Assembly (NCBI GenBank): GCA_028822955.1
Contig: JAPKCL010000033.1
Coordinates: forward strand, 1-16,172
Reading direction: 5' to 3'
Length of the DNA stretch: 16,172 nt
Origin: Candidatus Poseidoniaceae archaeon
Lineage (GTDB): Archaea; Thermoplasmatota; Poseidoniia; Poseidoniales; Poseidoniaceae
The translations under genes were made by a program, and so were the position numbers. Position 1 is the first letter of the stretch. Each line of letters opens with the position of its first letter. Under the pieces are notes generated by a model. It did no database searches, had not been told where the DNA came from, and saw only the letters and a program-made list of their open reading frames with translations. This document shows positions 7,399 through 14,464 of this stretch, in pieces.

Positions 7399-7890
7399 AT
7401 GGTAACTGTAATATTACTCGCAGGTGGAAAAAGTAGCCGAATGGGCCAAGATAAAGCAAAGATGGAAGGGGGGGTCGAGCGCCTACATTCACTTGCCACC
7501 CAATGCGGTGTTGAGCGGATCATTACTCTCTGCGGTGATGTGTCTCGCCAATCTATGTTTGAGGGGGAAACCTGGCCAGACCCGCCTTCATGTACCTCCT
7601 TGTCCGAAATATTAGAATGGGCATTCGGCAGAATCGATGGACCGATTCAATTAATTTCATGCGACTCGTTTCAATTAGAGCGTGGAGGAATGGAGTTCTT
7701 GTTAACCTGCGGTGGAGGGGTTCCTTTAGACGAGAATGGGGTTCGCCAACCATTGCTTGCTAATAGCCCGTCAGAGTGGAAACTGAGCCCTTCTAAAGGA
7801 AGAGTGTCTTCCCTTTTTTCCAATTATCGGTCTCTTGAAGTTGGCGAGTTCGCTGGCCAAATGAAAAATTTCAACACGCCGCTTGACTGA
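7399..7890 (+). CDS. mobA: MobA-like nucleotidyltransferase
   Basis: Matches molybdenum cofactor guanylyltransferase (MobA), which transfers GMP from GTP to molybdopterin. The N-terminus has the nucleotide-binding signature ILLAGGKSSRMGQDKAKMEG (residues 5-24). Further on are a CD pair in SCDSF (about 111-115), in place of the metal-binding CDMP of the family, a QPLLA motif, and a C-terminal FNTPLD equivalent to the family's N-[IV]-N-T-P-E-D. At 163 residues it is short for MobA (usually about 190-200), so a loop region is reduced. A GGTGAT ribosome-binding site ends 4 nt before the ATG. It is the last gene of the plus-strand run and ends 7 nt from the convergent purN. Another sugar- or cofactor-nucleotidyltransferase of the same fold is possible. 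Confidence 0.8.
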   Translation: MVTVILLAGGKSSRMGQDKAKMEGGVERLHSLATQCGVERIITLCGDVSRQSMFEGETWPDPPSCTSLSEILEWAFGRIDGPIQLISCDSFQLERGGMEFLLTCGGGVPLDENGVRQPLLANSPSEWKLSPSKGRVSSLFSNYRSLEVGEFAGQMKNFNTPLD

Positions 7891-7897
7891 GTTCAAA

Positions 7898-8572
7898 TTA
7901 CGAAACAATTCGATCAATGACTTCAGGATACAATTGATGCTCCTCAATTTTCACTCGGTCAGCAAGAGATGATTCTTCATCATCGGAGAAGACTGGAACT
8001 CGGCGCTGTCCAAGTATTTCCCCGGAATCCATTCCTGCATCGACGTAGTGGACTGTACAGCCCGACACTTCAACACCAGCAGTAAGCACATCACGGTGTG
8101 CATGCGCCCCCGGGAATGCGGGAAGAAGAGAAGGGTGGATATTGATGATGCGAGGAGCCCAAACGTCAACAAAATTCGCTGATACAAGGCGCATATAACC
8201 GCTGAGAAGAATTAATTCAATTTGGTGCTCTTGTAGAAGATCTTGTATCTGCTGTTCGTGGAGATGGCGGCGAAGTGTACGGTCTGCCTCTTGGGGCAAT
8301 ACAATACAATGCGCCGATATTCCGAGTATCTCAGCTTTCAGGAGGCCGGTTGCCTCCGGATTATCTGAAATTACCAATTCGGTTCGATGTCCACAATCAA
8401 GTTGTGTTTGTTGATGGATGACCATCGCTTGCATACCAGAGCCTGATCCTGAAATCAGAATTGCACAACGAATAGGGTCCAAAGCAGAACCGGTTCGAAG
8501 TGGACCCATCTCGTTGGCCATAACATGGGCTGCCGTGTAAATGTCTTGAGCCCTTCGGAAAAGCGCGCCCAT
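7898..8572 (-). CDS. purN: Phosphoribosylglycinamide formyltransferase (GART)
   Basis: PurN transfers the formyl group of 10-formyltetrahydrofolate to GAR, the third step of purine synthesis. The family core is clear: the phosphate-binding loop LISGSGSGMQA, the catalytic block INIHPSLLPAFPG (Asn and His), and VHYVDAGMDSGEIL carrying the catalytic Asp, followed by the typical EEHQLYPEVI. The loop has Gly-Met where most PurN have Asn-Leu after GSGS. About 33 residues precede the core strand, an N-terminal extension relative to bacterial PurN. I use ATG at 8570-8572; a GTG directly before it (8573-8575) is equally possible, and an internal ATG at 8519-8521 would shorten the extension. A TATA-like GCTTAACC at 8597-8604 lies 25-28 nt upstream. 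Confidence 0.93.
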   Translation of the reverse strand: MGALFRRAQDIYTAAHVMANEMGPLRTGSALDPIRCAILISGSGSGMQAMVIHQQTQLDCGHRTELVISDNPEATGLLKAEILGISAHCIVLPQEADRTLRRHLHEQQIQDLLQEHQIELILLSGYMRLVSANFVDVWAPRIINIHPSLLPAFPGAHAHRDVLTAGVEVSGCTVHYVDAGMDSGEILGQRRVPVFSDDEESSLADRVKIEEHQLYPEVIDRIVS

Positions 8573-8596
8573 CACTTTTTGTGGGCCTCTCCTTAC

Positions 8597-8604
8597 GGTT
8601 AAGC
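8597..8604 (-). promoter_or_regulatory. TATA-like box for purN
   Basis: The minus strand reads GCTTAACC, centred 25-28 nt before the GTG/ATG pair that opens purN. It lies only a few bases before the start of the divergent DUF454 gene, so the two promoters must overlap closely. Confidence 0.35.
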
Positions 8605-8611
8605 GAGGAGC

Positions 8612-9127
8612 ATGGTTGAAAAGGTCGCATCAAATTCTTCAAAGGAAACCGAAGAAGGTGGAGAGGGCTCTCAAAATCCGTTTCTTTATTTGGCCGAAGA
8701 AGAGATTATTCAACGTGTTCTTGGTGAACACAAACCTTCAACTAATCCATTTGTCCGAGGGATATGGATTGTTATCGGAAGTCTTGCAGTTGTCTTTGCC
8801 GTAATTGGTATATTCGTACCAGGATGGCCAACAACCTCTTGGCTGGTACTTTCAGCATATTGTTATGCTCGCTCAAGTCAGAAAATGTTCAAATGGTTGC
8901 TCACAAATAGAATATTTGGTGCTGGGCTTTTAGAATATTACCGAACTGGAAGGTCACTACCATTCCACTCTAAAGTGGTCATTGGAGGTATTATTTGTAT
9001 CGCTTCAATCGCCTCAATTTGGATTATTACCAAAGCAGGCGACCCTGGTTTTGGTCAAACGCTAATTGTGCTTGTTGCCATCATCGGAGTATGGTGGGTA
9101 GGATGGAAAGTTCCGACCACTGCCTAA
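8612..9127 (+). CDS. DUF454 (YbaN-like) membrane protein
   Basis: A 171-residue membrane protein with the DUF454 signature: a hydrophobic helix ending in IGIFVPGWPTTSWLVLSAYC (about 65-84), then YARSSQKMFKWLL (85-97), FG, and the RTGRSLPFHSK segment (111-121). Three or four membrane segments are seen, at about 51-68, 70-84, 121-140 and 148-165. The first 45 residues are hydrophilic and longer than usual for the family, whose function is unknown (YbaN in E. coli). The ATG at 8612 follows GAGGAG with only one base between, too close for a normal ribosome-binding site. Its TAA overlaps the TAG of the convergent DUF6356-like gene in the tetranucleotide CTAA. Confidence 0.88.
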   Translation: MVEKVASNSSKETEEGGEGSQNPFLYLAEEEIIQRVLGEHKPSTNPFVRGIWIVIGSLAVVFAVIGIFVPGWPTTSWLVLSAYCYARSSQKMFKWLLTNRIFGAGLLEYYRTGRSLPFHSKVVIGGIICIASIASIWIITKAGDPGFGQTLIVLVAIIGVWWVGWKVPTTA

Positions 9128-9306
9128 TCTTCGGTCGGTGGTCCTTCGTACTTCTCAACTGTTGAATGCCCTGCTTCTGTATCAAAATTTGGAAGAAGAC
9201 CGTGAATGATGAGGCGAAGGCTTCCAAACCCGAACCAAAAGGCCATTCGCCATGCTCCAACGAGATGTTGGAAATATGTTTTTTGAATATCCTTGAGATG
9301 GCTCAT
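9124..9306 (-). CDS. Small DUF6356-like protein
   Basis: A 60-residue protein that resembles DUF6356: a YFQHL motif near the N-terminus, an aromatic-rich hydrophobic stretch (AFWFGFGSLRLIIHGLLPNF, about 22-41) with the family's HGL-P, and a T-x-x-x-G-H-S-T segment. The hydrophobic stretch could be one membrane helix or a membrane-associated helix. The start is supported by a TATA-like GTTTAAGT (9329-9336) about 27 nt upstream, implying a leaderless message. It lies 58 nt downstream of purH on the same strand and converges on the DUF454 gene, overlapping it by 4 nt. Function unknown. Confidence 0.72.
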   Translation of the reverse strand: MSHLKDIQKTYFQHLVGAWRMAFWFGFGSLRLIIHGLLPNFDTEAGHSTVEKYEGPPTED

Positions 9307-9328
9307 GCTTGAAGCCGCAAGTTTCTGG

Positions 9329-9336
9329 ACTTAAAC
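9329..9336 (-). promoter_or_regulatory. TATA-like box for the DUF6356-like gene
   Basis: The minus strand reads GTTTAAGT, centred about 27 nt before the ATG at 9304-9306. The small gene can thus have its own leaderless transcript in addition to any read-through from purH. Confidence 0.45.
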
Positions 9337-9364
9337 AATCGGGGTGATATTCCGAAATAAGCGT

Positions 9365-11008
9365 TCAATGGCGGAAAAGACGGTGTCCCGTGAACAACAT
9401 CGAAAGACCTCGCTCATCAGCAGCATCGATGACTTCTTGATCCCGAATGGAACCACCTGGTTGAACAATTGATGCCGCTCCAGCATCTGCAGCTTGCTCA
9501 AGACCGTCTTTGAACGGGAAGAATGCATCGGATGCAAGAACGCAACCTTTGGCCCTCTCACCTGCACGTCGGGCAGCTATTCGAACCGCTTCTACACGAC
9601 TCGTTTGGCCCGGCCCAATGCCGACTGTGGCGGTTCCTTGAACCATAACGATGGCGTTTGACTTCACTTGTTCACAAATTCGAACTGCAAATTTCATACT
9701 TGCTATTTCATCTTCACTTGGCGACTTTTTCGTGACTACCTTCGCCTTGTCCCAGTCGATAACTGGTGCTTCTTCGGTTTGAACAAGCCATCCTCCTTCG
9801 ATTGGCTTACGAACGAGAATCCGCTCAAGGGACGCCAAGCGGTTTCCAGGAGATTCGATGGTGAGGATTCGGCGGTTTTTCTTTTGCATGACGATTGCTT
9901 TCGCTTCATCGTTGTATGCTGGAGCCATGAGCACTTCGATAAAGAGCGCCTCCATTGCTTTGGCCGTGTCGACTTCAAGTGGTTCATTGTAACAGATAAT
10001 TGACCCGAATGCAGATTCAGGGTCACTTGCTAATGCCGCTTCATAGGCCTCTTTCTGAGTAGCACCCAGAGCCGCTCCACAAGGATTGTTGTGTTTGACA
10101 ATTACACAAACATGTGGAGTGTTTGGCCATTCATCGGTCGAAAGAGCGCGGCAGAGGCGAAGTGTGGCGTCTGCATCGGAATAATTGTTGTATGACATAT
10201 CTTTTTCGCCTTCGACATGTGCAGTTACAAGCGTAGAATGATTACCAAACTCACGCGGGTCAGTATACATTGCAGCAGCTTGGTGGCTGTTTTCACCATA
10301 TCGCAGTGGATGGGTTTTGACAGCGGATGCAAGAAGGGTCGAGGGGAGGCGTTCGGTCTGTTCAGCCGTAACATCACTCAGTTCAGGCCGACCAATCCAA
10401 CGAGCATGAAGTTCGTCTGCAATGGCTGAGTCATAGGCTGCAGTATGTTCGTATGCATCTAATGCTAAACTTCGGCGTAAGTCCATTCCAACAGATTCAA
10501 CCGATGATGACGAATGAAGTGCAGATACAATTTCATCATAACGTGATGGGTTACACGCAATGATGACGTTTCGGTGGTTTTTTGCCGAAGCGCGAACCAT
10601 CGTTGGCCCGCCGATATCAATCATTTCGAGGAGTGCTGGGTCTTCCAATGGCGGTTGCTGTGCTGCTGCTGCGGAAAAGGGATAGAGGTTACATGCCACG
10701 ATTTGAATTGGTAGATATCCAAGTTCTGCCAAGCCTTTCAGGTCTTCTTCAGATTCGAGACGGGCGAGTAGTGGACCGTGGATTGCAGGGTGGAGTGACT
10801 TGACGCGACCATCAAAGATTTCTGGATGACCAGTTACATCTGAAACGCCGATAACTTCGAGGCCTGCTGCACGAAGAGTACGAGCTGTACCTCCTGTCGA
10901 TACGAGTTGGAAGCCGTGTTGTGACAAGGAGGTTGCAAATTCTACAATTCCTGTTTTGTCATAAACGCTGAGTAAGGCACGTGGTTGCGGGGTTGAGGTT
11001 GCGCTCAT
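9365..11008 (-). CDS. purH: Bifunctional AICAR formyltransferase / IMP cyclohydrolase
   Basis: PurH performs the last two steps of IMP synthesis: formylation of AICAR with 10-formyltetrahydrofolate, then ring closure. The 547-residue length is normal for the bifunctional form. The N-terminal IMP cyclohydrolase domain (1-200) shows ALLSVYDKTG, LVSTGGTARTL, GRVKSLHP and IDIGGPTMVRASAKN. The transformylase domain (about 210-547) shows LRYGENSHQ, the catalytic KHNNPCG (Lys305, His306), DPESAFGSI, GIGPGQTSR and SDAFFPFKDG. It is the bacterial/eukaryotic enzyme type, unlike the PurP/PurO route of many euryarchaea. It lies 77 nt downstream of the chaperonin gene on the same strand; a U-rich stretch in that gap suggests separate transcription. 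Confidence 0.98.
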   Translation of the reverse strand: MSATSTPQPRALLSVYDKTGIVEFATSLSQHGFQLVSTGGTARTLRAAGLEVIGVSDVTGHPEIFDGRVKSLHPAIHGPLLARLESEEDLKGLAELGYLPIQIVACNLYPFSAAAAQQPPLEDPALLEMIDIGGPTMVRASAKNHRNVIIACNPSRYDEIVSALHSSSSVESVGMDLRRSLALDAYEHTAAYDSAIADELHARWIGRPELSDVTAEQTERLPSTLLASAVKTHPLRYGENSHQAAAMYTDPREFGNHSTLVTAHVEGEKDMSYNNYSDADATLRLCRALSTDEWPNTPHVCVIVKHNNPCGAALGATQKEAYEAALASDPESAFGSIICYNEPLEVDTAKAMEALFIEVLMAPAYNDEAKAIVMQKKNRRILTIESPGNRLASLERILVRKPIEGGWLVQTEEAPVIDWDKAKVVTKKSPSEDEIASMKFAVRICEQVKSNAIVMVQGTATVGIGPGQTSRVEAVRIAARRAGERAKGCVLASDAFFPFKDGLEQAADAGAASIVQPGGSIRDQEVIDAADERGLSMLFTGHRLFRH

Positions 11009-11063
11009 CGAAGATTCCCGTTATCGAATGCATTGGTCCGATGATATTGAACATAGCGCCGCA

Positions 11064-11080
11064 GAAAATTGAAAATTCTG
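11064..11080 (-). terminator. U-rich stretch after the chaperonin gene
   Basis: Beginning 5 nt past the chaperonin TAA (11086-11088), the minus strand carries two tandem copies of AATTTTC. Pyrimidine/T-rich runs directly after a stop codon are the usual archaeal termination signal. The same bases form an imperfect palindrome (5-bp outer arms CAGAA/TTCTG). Confidence 0.4.
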
Positions 11081-11085
11081 TCGGA

Positions 11086-12708
11086 TTAGTCGCCACGGGC
11101 TGAGATTACTTGGTCGACTCGCAAGAGGCCACAAGCCGTATCACAAGCTGCTTCCAATCCATGTGCGAGTGTTTCTGCGCTAGACCATGCTTGTTCAATA
11201 GGCTCACAAAGACCCGTTTCAGCTACGCCGAAAGTAGAATTTCCTTGACGGTGTTGAGATCGGAGTTCGAGCAAACAATCAAGTTGGTCGTTACCCGAAT
11301 TTGAAATCAAGACTGATGGAATGGCCTCGAGTGCTCGGGCGAATGCTTCCATGGCCAGACGTTCTCGGCCACCGTGTTGTTCAGCAGCCTCTTTGATTGC
11401 CAGACTGGCAGCAATGTGTAAACTTCCACCACCCAACAGAACCTCACCTGTTTCCATTGCACTTGTTACCGAACATAATGCATCGTACAATCCACGAATG
11501 ATTTCTTCAGTTGCAACACCATCGCCGCCGCCGACATCAACGGTAGCAAGGCCGGAATTCTTACCGAAATCAAGATGGATACGCTCTCTTCGGGCATCAT
11601 CGCCTTCAAAAATTTCAACATTCATTGATTCAAAAGTGCCGAGAGCCGACGCTGTGAGGTCATCGAGGTGGTCAATGAGTTGTGCGCCTGAAGCCTTTGC
11701 TACATCTTCTGCACCCGCTCGTTCAAAACTACCGAGAACAAACAACCCGGCATCGACGAAGCGGTGAAGGGCGCGTGGATCTATTTCTTCAGCACAAACA
11801 ACAACAGTTGCCCCACTTTCAAGAATTTGCTGTGCTTTCTTTTCGAGGATGCGTTCCTCCGCTTCCATGAAGGCGACCCATTCATCAGGGGATGAGATTT
11901 CAATTTCTGCCTCTCGAGAGCTTTGTTCAAGGGCGATAGGGCAGGAAAGTACTGCCACTCTACCTGACGGTAGGTGGCGAGGCATCCGATCGAGTTCGAA
12001 TCGGCGTTCTAAAACCAAACCTTGTAGGAGAGATGTGTCAGAAAGGGTTCCTTCACCACGCTTTGTCATTCGAACATCTTCGGTTCGGACATGGAGAACT
12101 CCGTTACTTTCTCCAGCAACAGTTTGGGCTGCATCGACAATGCAGCGTGCCAAATGTTCGCTACCAGATTCTGCCGCGGTTCCCGTCATTGAGGTTTTGG
12201 CAACCAAAAGAAGTCGCTCGATATCGGTCGGGGATATTCGCTCAACCCGTTGGTCCAAGACTTCGAGTGTCGTTGCAAGTGCTGCTTGATAGCCTTTCAC
12301 CGCCAACAATGGATGAAGGCCTCTTTCCAAAAGGCGTCCTGCTTCACGCATAAGTTCACTGGCCAGAATGAGGCACCCTGTCACGCCATCACCGCAAGCA
12401 TTTTCTTGGGATTCAGCGAGTTGTACAAAGGCCTTAGCCGCTGGATGTTTGACCAAAAGTTCGGCAACTATTTTTGCACCATCATTGGTTACCGCAGTCT
12501 CACCACTGGTTTTGTACATCATTTTGTCAAGGCCGTTGGGGCCAAATGTTCCTTTGAGTAGATTACCAAAGGCAACAGAGGCGTTCACCAATTTTTGAGT
12601 GACAGCAGGCCCACTTGTCACCGAAGTGGTTGGGCGGACAATCGCAACGGGTGCGCGTCCTGAACCGTCATTGGGGTGAGCCATCAATGAAGCGGCGGTG
12701 AAGCGCAT
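11086..12708 (-). CDS. Divergent group II chaperonin (thermosome-type) subunit
   Basis: A 540-residue protein colinear with thermosome/CCT subunits, which fold proteins in a two-ring ATP-driven chamber. Matching blocks are GTFGPNGLDKMM (53-64), TNDGAKIV (74-81), GDGVTG (106-111), KTSMTGTA (171-178), LLQGLVLERRF (227-237), EEIIRGLYDALCSV (401-414), VLLGGGSL (423-430) and the C-terminal LLRVDQVISAR (528-538). The nucleotide-site Asp residues are kept (D61, D107, D409), but the usual GDGTTT loop reads GDGVTG, and the flexible Gly/Met-rich tail is absent. This suggests a specialised paralogue rather than the main thermosome. The start could be the ATG at 12706-12708 or the one at 12682-12684; the latter removes eight residues. 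The promoter appears shared with the divergent small gene. Confidence 0.92.
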   Translation of the reverse strand: MRFTAASLMAHPNDGSGRAPVAIVRPTTSVTSGPAVTQKLVNASVAFGNLLKGTFGPNGLDKMMYKTSGETAVTNDGAKIVAELLVKHPAAKAFVQLAESQENACGDGVTGCLILASELMREAGRLLERGLHPLLAVKGYQAALATTLEVLDQRVERISPTDIERLLLVAKTSMTGTAAESGSEHLARCIVDAAQTVAGESNGVLHVRTEDVRMTKRGEGTLSDTSLLQGLVLERRFELDRMPRHLPSGRVAVLSCPIALEQSSREAEIEISSPDEWVAFMEAEERILEKKAQQILESGATVVVCAEEIDPRALHRFVDAGLFVLGSFERAGAEDVAKASGAQLIDHLDDLTASALGTFESMNVEIFEGDDARRERIHLDFGKNSGLATVDVGGGDGVATEEIIRGLYDALCSVTSAMETGEVLLGGGSLHIAASLAIKEAAEQHGGRERLAMEAFARALEAIPSVLISNSGNDQLDCLLELRSQHRQGNSTFGVAETGLCEPIEQAWSSAETLAHGLEAACDTACGLLRVDQVISARGD

Positions 12709-12710
12709 AG

Positions 12711-12992
12711 ATGAACCCTTTCTCTTGGCTTAGCGCATTTAACAAAACGCTCGATACACCATCAGAGATAATGACGAAGTTCTTGGATGATTTCGGTGGA
12801 GGTATTATCGGGATTTTAACCAGATCTGCCATTACCACAAGCGGCGGAATCTTAGCCATGTTTGTCTGGTCGAATCTCGGGGAGAAAATAAAATCGAGAA
12901 CTGACGAGCCGGCGTTTGTCAAAAAAGCGTTCACAATTTTAGGAAGTTTACTTTTAATATTGGCGATATTAATCTCAATCAGAGGATTCTGA
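12711..12992 (+). CDS. Small membrane protein
   Basis: A protein of 93 residues from ATG 12711, or 73 residues from ATG 12771 (MTKFLDDFGG). The second start is favoured by a TATA-like CATTTAAC about 30 nt upstream (12736-12743), because the first would lie upstream of that box. One clear membrane helix is near the C-terminus (about residues 72-90, TILGSLLLILAILISI), and a weaker hydrophobic stretch runs from GGGIIGIL to LAMFVW, with a charged loop between them. It is divergent from the chaperonin gene, with start codons 2 or more nt apart. A perfect hairpin spans its stop codon. Family and function are not recognised. Confidence 0.58.
   Translation: MNPFSWLSAFNKTLDTPSEIMTKFLDDFGGGIIGILTRSAITTSGGILAMFVWSNLGEKIKSRTDEPAFVKKAFTILGSLLLILAILISIRGF
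12736..12747. promoter_or_regulatory. Shared, bidirectional TATA-like element
   Basis: The plus strand reads CATTTAACAAAA and the minus strand TTTTGTTAAATG. The central TTTAAC/GTTAAA lies about 30 nt from ATG 12771 on the plus strand and about 32 nt from ATG 12708 on the minus strand. It is the only AT-rich box in this small divergent region, so it may serve both genes. Confidence 0.35.
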
Positions 12993-12998
12993 TTGAGA
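12973..12998. terminator. Perfect 11-bp hairpin across the stop codon of the small membrane gene
   Basis: TCTCAATCAGA (12973-12983) and TCTGATTGAGA (12988-12998) are exact inverted copies around a GGAT loop. The TGA stop of the small membrane gene (12990-12992) sits inside the right arm. The position between two convergent genes suggests a 3'-end or bidirectional termination/stability element. No T-run of length follows directly. Confidence 0.55.
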
Positions 12999-13046
12999 CG
13001 TTTGTTGGCCCAAGAATTCTTTAGCGCACTTACTAGGAATTCGTAT

Positions 13047-14402
13047 TCATCGCCGATTATTCTTGCCTTTACGAGGTTTTGAACCACGCCCTTGGTTTTC
13101 CCAAGAACGACTCCCTTTGCTACGGCGATCTGACTCGTCGTCCTCCCAGTGGGCTTTCTTAGGGGCCCTCAGGCCTTCGGGCATGTCTTCAAACGATTCG
13201 ATATTGAGGTGCATGCCTCCTAATTCTTCTTGCAGTTGACGAACGTTTTCACCGCCTTTACCAATGAGGGTGGAAATCATGTTTTGGGGTGCGTAAATTG
13301 TCGCGCTCGTTTCGCCTTTGAATTGAACTTGGCATTGGACGCCGACCCATTGTTGAATCATATGGACCAGTTGGTCTCTTGCGAGGGCCTTGAGCGGCGA
13401 TACACCAACAGCAGCGCGCCCTTCGACGGGTACAACGGCAATTTCAGAACCGAATGCGAACATTTCATGAGTGATTTTACCGCTTGGGAATTCAACGACT
13501 TCAATCACCGGTCGAGCAAGTTCTTCTTGCATTCCTGTTGGAGGTTTTACTGTCATTCGTAATTCAAGAACTTGTTGAATTTGACCTGCTTCAACGTGAA
13601 TGATCGTATCGAGCACTTGGCTTACAAGACCCAATTCGACTTTTCCAATCAGGCGTTGAATCGCTTCGAGTGCGGAATTGGCGTGTGTTACGCCAAGAAG
13701 GCCAACCCCCGCAAGACGAACGTCTGCAAAAATTTCGAAATCTCGGGCACGGCGGACTTCATCAAAAATTACGAAGTCTGGGCGAACGAGGAAAATGATT
13801 TCTGCAGTCTTCTCAAGGTCTCCCTCAAGAGGGGCATACTGAGTTATTCGGTCGGCTAATTGCAAGTCACGAGGCGCTTCCATGGTCTTGACCATTGCAC
13901 CGATCTTGGTGTCGAGATATTCTGCAATTGCTTGAGCGAGTGTTGTTTTCCCTGAACCCGGCCGGCCACAAATGAAGACGCCGCGGTGATGATCGGCTAA
14001 GCGCTCGATGAGCCGCTCATCCAATTCGTAATGGTCCAAAGAAAGTTTAGCAACAGGTCGGACAATGGTGATTTCGCGCGCATCAGCAAAAGGAGGCCAC
14101 GCACAAGCAATCCGCAAATCTCCAAGTTGAATCACTTTGCAGCCTTTGCGGTCAATTTCAAGGAAGCAATCGCTCCGATGGCGGTTATCTTCAACCAATT
14201 CAGCAAGTTCATCTTGTAATGCCTCCATACGTAATGTATCCCAGTTTTGTTCGGATTCCACTTCGATTAACTTGAGGTCACCGATGGAGCCTTGCTTTAC
14301 CCTGGGTGGGCAATCTGCTTTGAGAAATACAGTGTGAACGAGGTCCATCAACAAGTCTTCAATTGGTTGTGGGAGGGAGGGGTGGTCGCCGAACTTAGCC
14401 AT
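13047..14402 (-). CDS. COG1855-type ATPase with KH domain, lacking the PIN domain
   Basis: Matches the archaeal PINc/VapC-associated ATPase family (COG1855): a PilT-like secretion-type ATPase core followed by a KH RNA-binding domain. Seen here are a linker block (FLKADCPPRVKQGSIGDLKL, 26-45), Walker A GRPGSGKT (146-153), TMEAPRDLQ (173-181), ITQYAPLEGDLEKTA (186-200), a Walker B-like DFVIFDEVR (209-217), LAGVGLLGVTHA (230-241) and LRMTVKPPTG (281-290). The KH domain has GKGG at 381-384. A basic Arg/Lys/Gly/Ser tail follows (about 413-451). Usual members are near 600 residues with an N-terminal PIN nuclease domain; this one has 451. An in-frame TGA at 14412-14414, four codons before the ATG, rules out a longer N-terminus. 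Its role is probably RNA-related and cytoplasmic. Confidence 0.93.
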   Translation of the reverse strand: MAKFGDHPSLPQPIEDLLMDLVHTVFLKADCPPRVKQGSIGDLKLIEVESEQNWDTLRMEALQDELAELVEDNRHRSDCFLEIDRKGCKVIQLGDLRIACAWPPFADAREITIVRPVAKLSLDHYELDERLIERLADHHRGVFICGRPGSGKTTLAQAIAEYLDTKIGAMVKTMEAPRDLQLADRITQYAPLEGDLEKTAEIIFLVRPDFVIFDEVRRARDFEIFADVRLAGVGLLGVTHANSALEAIQRLIGKVELGLVSQVLDTIIHVEAGQIQQVLELRMTVKPPTGMQEELARPVIEVVEFPSGKITHEMFAFGSEIAVVPVEGRAAVGVSPLKALARDQLVHMIQQWVGVQCQVQFKGETSATIYAPQNMISTLIGKGGENVRQLQEELGGMHLNIESFEDMPEGLRAPKKAHWEDDESDRRSKGSRSWENQGRGSKPRKGKNNRR

Positions 14403-14448
14403 TGCAATCGGTCATGGTCGGTACGAGGAGCATTTCACCCTTCGCATC

Positions 14449-14454
14449 AAAAAA
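14449..14454 (-). terminator. T6 run after the four-helix membrane gene
   Basis: The minus strand carries six consecutive T residues beginning about 10 nt past the TGA at 14465-14467. A T-run at this position is a plausible archaeal termination signal separating this gene from the ATPase gene downstream. No clear hairpin precedes it. Confidence 0.3.
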
Positions 14455-14464
14455 CAGCCGAAAG

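Noticed and set aside
8465..8510. GGTTCGAA sequence resembling a tRNA T-loop
   Set aside because: It lies within purN coding sequence and no cloverleaf can be formed around it.
11321..12561. Several open frames of about 100-150 codons antisense to the chaperonin
   Set aside because: Ser/Arg/Pro-rich translations fit codon shadow of a conserved gene; no recognisable motif.
12668..13087. 139-codon minus-strand frame across the small membrane gene and the end of the ATPase gene
   Set aside because: It overlaps two better supported genes and the hairpin, and its translation shows no family features.
14364..14440. Possible small leader peptide (MLLVPTMTDCNG) ending over the ATPase start
   Set aside because: Twelve codons, no attenuation structure seen; most likely chance.
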